Source: Nocardia sp. NBC_01503 (GTDB lineage Bacteria; Actinomycetota; Actinomycetes; Mycobacteriales; Mycobacteriaceae). Taken from it: a stretch of 64,000 bases of DNA. The position numbers and the translations under genes are program-made. Below, in pieces: positions 45,858-53,600 of this stretch. Every line of letters begins with the position of its first letter. Position 1 is the first letter of the stretch. The stretch covers positions 7,812,001-7,876,000 of the forward strand of contig NZ_CP109596.1 in assembly GCF_036327755.1 (NCBI RefSeq). Direction: 5' to 3'. The notes beneath the pieces were generated by a model. The model saw only the letters and a program-made list of their open reading frames with translations. It was not told where the DNA came from and did not search any database.

Positions 45858-46973
45858 ATGCCGATTCCGTCTCGCCCGCTCCGGTCGCAGACCGCTCCGA
45901 GCGTCACCTCCGGTCCCCACGGACCGATGCGGGTGCACGCCGTCTCCGTCGTCGTCCCCGTCTATCGCGGACAGGACACCATTGCCGCGCTCGTCGCCGA
46001 GCTGGACAAGTTGAGCGGACCGGTGCGCACATCCGCGGGCGCGGAGTTCACGGTGAACGAGATCGTGCTGGTGCACGATCACGGGCCGGACCGCTCGGAT
46101 GTGGTGTTGCAGGAGTTGGAGCAGACCTATCCGCAGGTGCGGGTGGTGTGGATGAGCCGTAATTACGGTCAGGACGCCGCCACCATCGCGGGTATGGCCG
46201 CCGCCACCGGCGACTGGACCGTCACCATGGATGAGGACGGGCAGCACGATCCGGCGTTCATCGCCGATTTCCTGGACGCGGCCATGGCGCAGCGCGCGGA
46301 TCTGGTCTACTCCAAACCGGTCAATACCCGCCCGCACGGGTTCCTGCGCAATATCACCTCGCGCGGCGCGAAGATCGTGCTGGCAACGATTTTCGCGTTC
46401 CCGGATTCAACCCGGTTCGAGAGCTATCGGCTGATTCGCGGCGATATCGCGCGGCAGCTGGCGCAGGTCGCCTCCAATGGCGTGTATCTGGATGTGGCGC
46501 TCACCTGGGTGGTGAGCGATGTGGCGCAGGTGCCGGTGCAGTTGCGAGCGGAGGGGCGTGAGGAGTCGGGGTACAACTACCGGCGACTGTTCTCGCTGTT
46601 CTGGAAGATGGTGCTGTGCAGTGGAACTCGCGGTCTGCGCCTGGTGAGCATGCTCGGGGTGACCCTCGCCCTGGCGGGTGTGGGAATGGCGACGTGGGTG
46701 GTCTATCGCGCGCTCACCAACAGCGGCGCCGATCCCGAGGGCTGGGCCTCGCTCATGACGGTGCTGCTGCTGTGTTCGGGCGCGGTGCTGTTCTCACTCG
46801 GCCTGATCGCCGAGTATCTCGGTGTGGCCTTGCACGTGCTCGTGGGCAAACCGCTGTATTTGACGGTAGATTCGCCGACACCGCGACCGGTGCAACAGCA
46901 TTCGCGGGACGCGGGCCAGGATGTCCGGTACAGCAACGCAGGAGCGAGGGGAATCGACCCGGGTGAGCACTGA
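45858..46973 (+). CDS. GtrB-like family 2 glycosyltransferase with two C-terminal helices
   Basis: The 371-residue protein has a GT2 catalytic domain (SVVVPVYRGQDTIAALVAEL, VRVVWMSRNYGQDAATIAGMAAA, metal site TMDEDGQHDPAFI, SYRLIRGDIARQLA) and two C-terminal transmembrane helices (LVSMLGVTLALAGVGMATWVVYRAL and VLLLCSGAVLFSLGLIAEYLGVALHV). This is the layout of GtrB/ArnC polyprenyl-phosphate glycosyltransferases, which load a sugar on the lipid carrier at the inner face. It overlaps the aminotransferase gene by 11 nt and is divergent from the GtrA/YfhO pair. Start ATG 45858; ATG 45927 is the core alternative. Confidence 0.88.
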   Translation: MPIPSRPLRSQTAPSVTSGPHGPMRVHAVSVVVPVYRGQDTIAALVAELDKLSGPVRTSAGAEFTVNEIVLVHDHGPDRSDVVLQELEQTYPQVRVVWMSRNYGQDAATIAGMAAATGDWTVTMDEDGQHDPAFIADFLDAAMAQRADLVYSKPVNTRPHGFLRNITSRGAKIVLATIFAFPDSTRFESYRLIRGDIARQLAQVASNGVYLDVALTWVVSDVAQVPVQLRAEGREESGYNYRRLFSLFWKMVLCSGTRGLRLVSMLGVTLALAGVGMATWVVYRALTNSGADPEGWASLMTVLLLCSGAVLFSLGLIAEYLGVALHVLVGKPLYLTVDSPTPRPVQQHSRDAGQDVRYSNAGARGIDPGEH

Positions 46974-48102
46974 TCGCATCATCTTCAGCCGTCCGTTCCG
47001 TGCCACGGGTGAGCTGGCGAATGTGGAGGCCGTGCTGTCGTCGGACCACAGCCACGGCGACGGCCCGTTCACCGCGGCGGCCACCGCCAAGCTGCGCGGT
47101 ATCACCGCCGCGCCGTACGCGCTGCTGACCACCTCGTGCACGCATGCGCTCGAAATGGCCGGGCTGCTGCTGGAACTCGGACCCGATGACGAAGTGATCG
47201 TGCCGAGCTTCGCCTTCACCTCGACCGCGACGGCCATGGCTTTGCGCGGCGCCACGGTGGTCTTCGCCGATATCGATCTCGCGACCGGCAATATCGATCC
47301 GGAATCGGTGGCCGCCGCGGTGACTCCGCGCACCAAAGCCGTGGTGATCATTCACTACGGCGGCGTCGGCGCGGATATGGAACGGCTGCAACAGATCGCG
47401 GACGCGCACGGTCTGGCGCTCATCGAGGACACCGCGCACGGCCTCGGCGGCACCTGGCGCGGACGCCCGCTGGGCACCATCGGCACGGTCGGCGCGCTGA
47501 GCTTCCACGACACCAAGAACGTGCACTGCGGTGAGGGCGGCGCGCTGCTGCTCACCGATGAGATCCTCATGGCGCGAGCGGAGATCGTGCGCGAGAAGGG
47601 CACCGACCGCGCGCGCTTCCTGCGCGGCGCGGTGGACAAGTACTCGTGGCAGGACATCGGCTCCAGCTATCTGCCGAGCGAATTGAACGCGGCCGTCCTG
47701 GACGCCCAGCTCGCGGAGTTCGACACCATCCAGGCCAACCGTCACCGCGTCTGGGATCACTACGCGGCCACGCTCCCGGACTGGGCCGCCCGCAACGACG
47801 TTCAGCTCATGACAGTCCCCGCGGACCGCGAGCACACCGCCCACCTGTACTTCCTGCGCGTGCCCACCGAGGACCGCCGCGACGACCTCATCAGACACCT
47901 TGGCGCACAGGGCATTTCGGCCCCGTTCCACTACATCCCGCTGGACTCCAGCCCCGCGGGCCTGAAACTGGGCCGCACCCCAAACCCCTGCGTCCGCAGC
48001 GCCGAATTCTCCGGAACCATTGTGCGCCTTCCCCTCTGGCCCGGCCTCACCGAACAACAGCTCGACCGGGTCGTCGAGGGTATCACCGCCTTCACCGTCT
48101 GA
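46963..48102 (+). CDS. DegT/DnrJ/EryC1 sugar aminotransferase, WecE/RffA-like
   Basis: The 379-residue PLP enzyme has TTSCTHALEMAGLLLELGPDDEVIVPSFAFTSTA, AVVIIHYGGVGADM, LIEDTAHGLGGTW and the Schiff-base lysine motif SFHDTKNVHCGEGGALL, close to the SFHETKN of WecE, which makes dTDP-4-amino-4,6-dideoxygalactose. The C-terminus has REHTAHLYFLRVP and GISAPFHYIPLDSSPAG. It likely makes a 4-amino sugar nucleotide. The GTG at 46963 lies inside the end of the GtrB-like gene, with GGAGCGAGGGG upstream, showing tight coupling between making and loading the sugar. Confidence 0.88.
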   Translation: MSTDRIIFSRPFRATGELANVEAVLSSDHSHGDGPFTAAATAKLRGITAAPYALLTTSCTHALEMAGLLLELGPDDEVIVPSFAFTSTATAMALRGATVVFADIDLATGNIDPESVAAAVTPRTKAVVIIHYGGVGADMERLQQIADAHGLALIEDTAHGLGGTWRGRPLGTIGTVGALSFHDTKNVHCGEGGALLLTDEILMARAEIVREKGTDRARFLRGAVDKYSWQDIGSSYLPSELNAAVLDAQLAEFDTIQANRHRVWDHYAATLPDWAARNDVQLMTVPADREHTAHLYFLRVPTEDRRDDLIRHLGAQGISAPFHYIPLDSSPAGLKLGRTPNPCVRSAEFSGTIVRLPLWPGLTEQQLDRVVEGITAFTV

Positions 48103-48161
48103 CCGGTAGCACACGGCACCCGATCGGCCGGTCATCACGAAGGTGACCGGCCGATCGCCGT

Positions 48162-48530
48162 TCAGACCGCGAAGAGCAATGCGGCGCTGATCAATACGGT
48201 TACGGCCGTGGCGAAATGGATTCCGAAGGCCACGGCCTTCGTACCGCCGTGCCGCAGGACGATGGCGGTGTCACCGAGCGGGGTGAGCGCGACGGCGAGC
48301 ATGAACCAGCCCTCGGCGGATGCGCCCGCGAGGGCGAGCAGAGTCAAACCGATGACACCCGAGGTGAGATCGCGCAAGCCCTTGATGCTCAGGTAGGCGG
48401 CATCACCGTCGGCCTTCGCGGGTACGCCGTAGGCCGCCGCGGCGGTCTCCGGAGCCAGCAGGAACCGCACTCCGACAAGGATGATCATGAGGTTGAGCAC
48501 AATGGCCAACCCATAGGCGAGAACTGTCAC
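48162..48530 (-). CDS. DUF4267-like small membrane protein
   Basis: The 122-residue protein has four transmembrane helices (LAYGLAIVLNLMIILVGVRFLLAP; LRDLTSGVIGLTLLALAG; GWFMLAVALTPLGDTAIVL; FGIHFATAVTVLISAALLF). The motif KGLRDLTSGVIGL is characteristic of DUF4267. Function is unknown. It lies 9 bp after the DUF1772-like gene and shares its transcript. Confidence 0.82.
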   Translation of the reverse strand: MTVLAYGLAIVLNLMIILVGVRFLLAPETAAAAYGVPAKADGDAAYLSIKGLRDLTSGVIGLTLLALAGASAEGWFMLAVALTPLGDTAIVLRHGGTKAVAFGIHFATAVTVLISAALLFAV

Positions 48531-48539
48531 GGTGATTCC

Positions 48540-49073
48540 CTAGCTCGCCAGGACGGCTTGTCCGGCACCGGATTGCACGGCGGTACGACGGAAACGTAAG
48601 AGCGCCAAGGAGAAACAGCCCAGCGCTGCCACACTCGCGAGGGTGCGGGCGATATTCCAGGCCTCCCACGGCCCCTCGAAGTCCGCGCGGACAGCGGCCA
48701 GATCGGGGATCTGCGCCGGATCGCCCGCAGCGGCCAGCTTGTCGTTCAGCGGGACGTTCGCGCCGCTGGTGATCAGGAACATCACTACGTAGCAGGCGAA
48801 TCCGGCGATGGCCCAGTATCGGACCGCCGGATCACCGGAGCGCCAGTTCGTCACCACCGCGGCCAGCCCCACCGCCAGGCCGCCCATGAACAGGGTCATG
48901 AAGAGCGGATTCACAATGACCACATTGATGTTCTGCATGACCTCGATGTACGCGGCGTCGCTGCCGCGCTTCAGACCGGGCATGACGGCGTAGGCGAATC
49001 CGGCGAACAGTCCCGCCATCAGACCGGCCGTTATGGCTGCGGCGACCAGGGTCGCCGACCGCGCCGCCCTCAT
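48540..49073 (-). CDS. DUF1772 (anthrone oxygenase-like) membrane protein
   Basis: This 177-residue protein has four transmembrane helices (AAAITAGLMAGLFAGFAYAVMPGL; FMTLFMGGLAVGLAAVV; WAIAGFACYVVMFLITSGANVPLNDKL; ARTLASVAALGCFSLALL). The pattern FAYAVMPGLKR, NPLFMTLF and TSGANVPLNDKLA followed by W is typical of DUF1772. Some relatives act as cofactor-less anthrone oxygenases, but most are unassigned. It is followed closely by the DUF4267-like gene. Confidence 0.85.
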   Translation of the reverse strand: MRAARSATLVAAAITAGLMAGLFAGFAYAVMPGLKRGSDAAYIEVMQNINVVIVNPLFMTLFMGGLAVGLAAVVTNWRSGDPAVRYWAIAGFACYVVMFLITSGANVPLNDKLAAAGDPAQIPDLAAVRADFEGPWEAWNIARTLASVAALGCFSLALLRFRRTAVQSGAGQAVLAS

Positions 49074-49338
49074 CGGGCGCCGCTTTTCATGTTCTCGGAC
49101 ATGGCTTTTCGTTCCTCATCTCACTCGTGCTACTGCACCTCAAAGGATTCAGCGAGCGAGTCGAGGGAACAATGCCTCGTTGACCAACCACCGTTTAGCG
49201 ATACTGAAGGGTCCATATGGAACAAATTCGGGATCGCGCCGGTAGTTCGTAGGGCCTCGAGTCGATGGGCCCGGTGACCCGACATGCCGAGACCGCCGGG
49301 ACCTAGCCACGGCCGCAATGATTCCAGCTTCGCCCGTA

Positions 49339-49980
49339 TCAGTTCTTGGGGCGGGCGATGAGAATGTGACCGGGGACCGGTTTGTGGTCGACGATGCGGA
49401 CCTCCACCACCAGACCGGCCGCTTCGAGCGCGACGATGACCTCGGCGACCGGGCGCAGTCGGAAGCCGAATTGGGTGAAGGGCATCTTGGCCATTCCGTC
49501 CGGATCGCCGATGCCGATGGCTACCCGGCCCTGCGGGCTGAGCACGCGCGCGAATTCGGCGCAGACGCGGTCCAATTCGGAGACGAAGTAGATGGTGTTC
49601 ACCGTTATCGCGGCATCCAGGCCGGCCTTGGCGAACGGTAGTTCGGTGAGGGAACCCTCCAGCACCTGCAATCGGCCCGCGCCGATCGCGGTCGCGAGGT
49701 TGGTCTTGGCGCGATTCAACATATCGGATGAGATCTCGATGCCGTGCACGGTTCCGGTGGGCCCCACCCGGTCCAACAGCAGCGAGAGTCCGACGCCACC
49801 GCCGAAGCCGATATCGGCGACCGTCTCCCCCACCACCGGCGCGGCCGCGGCCACCGCCTCGTCGATCAGGAATCGATTGACCCGATTGAGCATGAGGGCG
49901 GTGCCCTTACCCAACAGGCCGTGCGGATTACCGAGTTGACCGGCAACAGTGGACATCACACGTGCGGCAAGGGGATTCAC
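49339..49980 (-). CDS. Class I SAM-dependent methyltransferase (UbiE/COQ5-like)
   Basis: The 213-residue enzyme has SAM motif I VADIGFGGGVGLSLLLDRV, HGIEISSDMLNRAKTNL, LPFAKAGLDAAITVNTIYFVSEL (post-I/II) and EFARVLSPQGRVAIGIGDPDGM (III). The N-terminal RVMSTVAGQLGNPHGLLGKGTALMLNRVN is shared by actinobacterial methyltransferases of unknown substrate. It begins with a GTG at 49980. The 265 bp on its downstream side (49074-49338) contain nothing I can name. Confidence 0.85.
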   Translation of the reverse strand: MNPLAARVMSTVAGQLGNPHGLLGKGTALMLNRVNRFLIDEAVAAAAPVVGETVADIGFGGGVGLSLLLDRVGPTGTVHGIEISSDMLNRAKTNLATAIGAGRLQVLEGSLTELPFAKAGLDAAITVNTIYFVSELDRVCAEFARVLSPQGRVAIGIGDPDGMAKMPFTQFGFRLRPVAEVIVALEAAGLVVEVRIVDHKPVPGHILIARPKN

Positions 49981-50158
49981 CTTCTCGATGCTACCGCCGC
50001 GCCGACAGTGTCAACGGTGCGAAAGTGTTGACCGCTACCGAGCCCCCGAATTTCGGGGATGCGAGCTCGGTCCGGCGATCTCTAGACTCGTCGGTACCGC
50101 GGCGATCGGCCGGACCCCCGACCCGGCCGATCGCCGTTGGCATCTCCCGAGACCGCGA

Positions 50159-53122
50159 TCAGGCGAACAGACGTGCGGCGAGCTCCTCGGTGAGGATCTC
50201 GTAGGACTCCGATTCCCGGTTGTACCACCAGGTTCGATCGCCGGGCGCGGGACGCCCCGCGGCCTGAACCGCCCGGGTGGAGGGCCGGAAAGTGGAGCTG
50301 CGCGGGATCTCGTCCACCACGTAGATGAGATCGGGCCGCTGATCGGGAACCAGATCACGCAGGGCCTCGGTGACATCCTTCGGCGACAGTCGCAGACCCT
50401 CGCGAATGCTGACGGCCGCCACCGCGAGGGTGCGATCTCCCGCGGGCAGACCGTAGGCGACTTCCATATCCACCGCGGTGATGTCGTTCAACAGGTCGAC
50501 GATCGGCTGGGTGTAGACCGGGCCGCGCGGCGTGTGGATCACCGTGTCGCGACGGTCCATCAGCCAGTAATCTCCATCGCTGTCGCGGCGGAAGAGGTTC
50601 TCCGTAGGCATCCAGGCATCACCTGGGGTGAAGACGCCGCGCAGCCCGCCCGCGGAGACATCCACCGTGTCCGAGGCGGTACCGATGAGCAGCCCGACCT
50701 CGTTCTCGGCGCAGCGGCGCGCGAAACCCGAATCCTCCACCTGGATTTCGTCGGTGAGCGGATCGTAGGCGATGAGCTCGACCTTGGCGGTGCCCGGAAC
50801 CGGGCGGCCCTTGGAGCCGATCTTCGCGCCGGAGACATTGGCCAGCACCACATCCCCCTCGATGGAGGCGTAGAACTCCAGCACCCGGGCGGGGGCGAAG
50901 CGCTCCTGGGTGCGCCGCCACAGACCCGCGGGCATACCCGAGCCGATGAACAGCCGGATCGGATGCGGATGCCCGTTGGGGAAGGTGTCCGCATCGAGAA
51001 TGTCGCGCAGCATGGTCCAGGTGTAGGTGACCACCGTCACGCCGTACCGGTGCACCTCGGCGGCGAACTGCGCCGGATCGAGCGAGCGGGCCAGCGCGAT
51101 CCGGCTGCCACCGGCCACCGCGCCACCCAGGCTCACCAGCAGACCGGAGGAATGATGCAGTGGCGCAAGGCAGTACACGGTGTCCCGGCGGCCGAGATCG
51201 GCGGCCGAGGCGGTACCGAAGGCCGACAGCGCCCAGCGGTGATTGGTGACGTACTTGATATCGAAGCGATCCCCGGTGCCGGTCACCAGAATGAACGCCA
51301 GCTCTCGGGCCAGGCCCGGATTGGGCTGGTACCAGCCGGGCAGGGTGACCTCGGCGGGATCGATCTGCTCCAGATCGGTGACATCGCATCCGGCCGGAAT
51401 ATCCAGTCCGCGCGCATCGCCACCGCCGAGCACCAGTACGCGGGTCCCGGTGGCGGCCGCGTCCTTCAGATTCTCCGGATCGGTGATCAGCAGTTTCGTC
51501 CCGGTCAGCGCGACGACCTTGGTCAATTCACTGCGGGGCGCGAGCAGTACCGCGACCGCGCCGAGCCGCGACAGCGCGGCAATGGCGACCATGGCGCTGG
51601 GCCGGGTCTCCATGACCACGCCGACCCGGGTGGCCGGTCGCACCCCGACCGAGATGAGCCCGCGCACCACGTTGTCGATGCGCTGATTCACCGCGAAGTG
51701 CGTGTGCACGCGATCCTCGAAAAGGAAAGCCTCCCGGTCCGGTCCGCGCCGCGCCTGTTCGGAGAGCAAGCGGCCCAGCGAGATTCGGGTGTGCGGCTGG
51801 ATCATGCCCAGGCGGGTGAGGCGCGGTAGCGCGCGGGCCGCCTCACCGGTCAATTCGACCGTGCCGCGCAGGGTTTGGCTGGCGACGCCCTCGATGGTCT
51901 TGCTCAGGCCCGCGCCCGCCTCGGCCAGGCTGCCGACGGCGTGTACGGCGCGGGTGAGTCCGGTGCTCGGCCCCTTGCGTGCGACCTCCTGGCTCATCGG
52001 CACGATCTGCGGGGGCAGTTCACCCCGGTTGCTCAGCCAGTTCACCCAATCGCGCACCACCGGCCAGGTGTGCTTGGTGGCGGTGGAGCCCGAGACGAGC
52101 CCGAAATGCCCCGCCACCACGCTGGCCTCATACACCTCGGCATTGGGTGCGGCGCGCACGATACCGCGGACGGCGGCGGGCTGGCCGATATCGTCGACCT
52201 CGCCGACGAACGCCAGAATCGGGCACTTGAGATCGGCGAGTGAGATGGGCTGGTCACGAATGACGAAGCCACCCAGCATCATTCGATTGTGCTTGATGAA
52301 CTGCCGGAGCAGATCGGTGAGCGCGGGCCCGGGATAGCCGAGCCAGCCGTCGGCCTCGAGGAAGCGGCGCTGGCGCTCCTTGGGCAGCAGGGCCTCGCGA
52401 TCGTGCAGCTGGCGCAGGAAGTCGATGCGCGCCTTGGCGGTCTTGACCGGGTCCAGGGCCTGGAAGCCAAGGCGCACCATGGAGTCGGTGATGGGCAGCC
52501 GGTTCAGCACATGATCGGCGAGGAACTCCGCCGCGCCGGAGGCGACACCGTAGGGAATACCGAACGGGATGCCCGCGACCGCGTCCACGGGGCTGCCGAA
52601 GGTGACGATCGACTCCACACCGCCACCGAGCCGGTAGGCCGCGGTCTGGTAGGCGAACATGCCGCCCTGCGAGTAACCCATGAGATGGACACCGCGGCCG
52701 GTCAATTCATTGACCGTATCGATGGCGCTGCTGACCGCGAGGACGTGATCGGCGAGATCGCGATCCCAGCCGCCCTCCTCGGTGGTGGGTGAGCCGAAAT
52801 CGACCACCCAGCAATCGATTCCGGCGGCGTGCAGAATGCCGACCGCCCCGTCGGCGGCATTCACGTCCCAGATCTCGGCGGTGACCATGATCGGCGGCAC
52901 CAACAGCACAACCGGACGGTCGGTTCCCACCGCGTCCGGGAAGTAATGCCGCAGCCGATACATGCGCTTACGCTCGGCGATCTCGTACGGCGAGGATTCG
53001 ATCTCGTGAACCAGTCCCCCGAACCGGATCACCTCGAGCCCGTTCTGAGCGGTCGCCATCAGGCGCTGCATCGGCCCCACAACGGACTTCGTATTGAATT
53101 TCACGGCTTCGCTCCCAGACAT
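50159..53122 (-). CDS. Bifunctional alpha/beta-hydrolase and acyl-CoA synthetase-like protein (Rv1683-type)
   Basis: The 987-residue protein joins a PHA-synthase/lipase-like hydrolase (about 1-370; PVVLLVPPIMVTAEIWDVN, nucleophile GYSQGG, late histidine in VVAGHFGLVSGS) to an AMP-binding acyl-CoA synthetase-like domain (about 440-985; RVGVVMETRPSAMVAIAAL, EFYASIEGDVVLANVSG, DSDGDYWLMDRRDTVI). The usual P-loop SGTTG-type motif is replaced by VTGTGDRFDIKYVTNHRW and the TGD aspartate by TEN, so ligase activity is doubtful. Rv1683 of M. tuberculosis has the same two-part form and is linked to triacylglycerol turnover. ATG 53122 is preferred over upstream 53176. Confidence 0.86.
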   Translation of the reverse strand: MSGSEAVKFNTKSVVGPMQRLMATAQNGLEVIRFGGLVHEIESSPYEIAERKRMYRLRHYFPDAVGTDRPVVLLVPPIMVTAEIWDVNAADGAVGILHAAGIDCWVVDFGSPTTEEGGWDRDLADHVLAVSSAIDTVNELTGRGVHLMGYSQGGMFAYQTAAYRLGGGVESIVTFGSPVDAVAGIPFGIPYGVASGAAEFLADHVLNRLPITDSMVRLGFQALDPVKTAKARIDFLRQLHDREALLPKERQRRFLEADGWLGYPGPALTDLLRQFIKHNRMMLGGFVIRDQPISLADLKCPILAFVGEVDDIGQPAAVRGIVRAAPNAEVYEASVVAGHFGLVSGSTATKHTWPVVRDWVNWLSNRGELPPQIVPMSQEVARKGPSTGLTRAVHAVGSLAEAGAGLSKTIEGVASQTLRGTVELTGEAARALPRLTRLGMIQPHTRISLGRLLSEQARRGPDREAFLFEDRVHTHFAVNQRIDNVVRGLISVGVRPATRVGVVMETRPSAMVAIAALSRLGAVAVLLAPRSELTKVVALTGTKLLITDPENLKDAAATGTRVLVLGGGDARGLDIPAGCDVTDLEQIDPAEVTLPGWYQPNPGLARELAFILVTGTGDRFDIKYVTNHRWALSAFGTASAADLGRRDTVYCLAPLHHSSGLLVSLGGAVAGGSRIALARSLDPAQFAAEVHRYGVTVVTYTWTMLRDILDADTFPNGHPHPIRLFIGSGMPAGLWRRTQERFAPARVLEFYASIEGDVVLANVSGAKIGSKGRPVPGTAKVELIAYDPLTDEIQVEDSGFARRCAENEVGLLIGTASDTVDVSAGGLRGVFTPGDAWMPTENLFRRDSDGDYWLMDRRDTVIHTPRGPVYTQPIVDLLNDITAVDMEVAYGLPAGDRTLAVAAVSIREGLRLSPKDVTEALRDLVPDQRPDLIYVVDEIPRSSTFRPSTRAVQAAGRPAPGDRTWWYNRESESYEILTEELAARLFA

Positions 53123-53600
53123 AATCTGCTCGTGACCTGCGTCATCCGCCCCAACGCGTCCAGATGAGCTTGCCATAGAGCCACCCTATCGCGTGGGCGC
53201 TGTGACCAGCACCATGCGAGCACACCCCCGGGCGCGGCGAATTCTACGAACAGCCCGGTCGGTTCCGCTATTTTTGTGAAGCTGCGAATGCCGAGATCAT
53301 CACCTATACGCGGCCGGTCAGCACACTGGTCGAAGGCCCGGCTGAAATGCCTGCGAACGCACGATTGCGAGGCCGCGAAGTCACGACACCCCGGCGATAG
53401 CAATACACCAGACATCATGTTTATGCATTTCGCTGCGCTTATGCGATTGCCCGCCCTACCATCGGTATCGCTGGAACGCACTGTCGCGCTTGTCATTTCA
53501 TCCACATGTCTAGTTTTCGCAGGCCCATCTCGGGCCTGCCCTATCGCCGTGGATTCCACCGCTTGTATACGCGGTGGCCCTTCGAGGTGAGGACCGCAGC
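53123..53600. other. 478-bp divergent regulatory region before the encapsulin operon
   Basis: This region separates the Rv1683-like gene (minus) from the encapsulin operon (plus) and is lower in GC than its surroundings. I see no convincing gene. It contains a perfect hairpin, GCAGGCCC (53519-53526) and GGGCCTGC (53532-53539), about 60 bp before the encapsulin start with no T-tract. A weak promoter candidate, TTGTCA (53490-53495) and TAGTTT (53511-53516), has a short 15-bp spacer. No clear CRP-type palindrome was found. Confidence 0.5.

Noticed and set aside
49074..49338. Small gene or RNA between the DUF1772-like and methyltransferase genes
   Set aside because: Only short frames without ribosome-binding sites; no hairpin with a T-tract was found.
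53101..53559. Possible 152-residue minus-strand protein upstream of the Rv1683-like gene
   Set aside because: It overlaps the start of that gene, has no ribosome-binding site or recognisable domain, and its composition is not protein-like for this genome.
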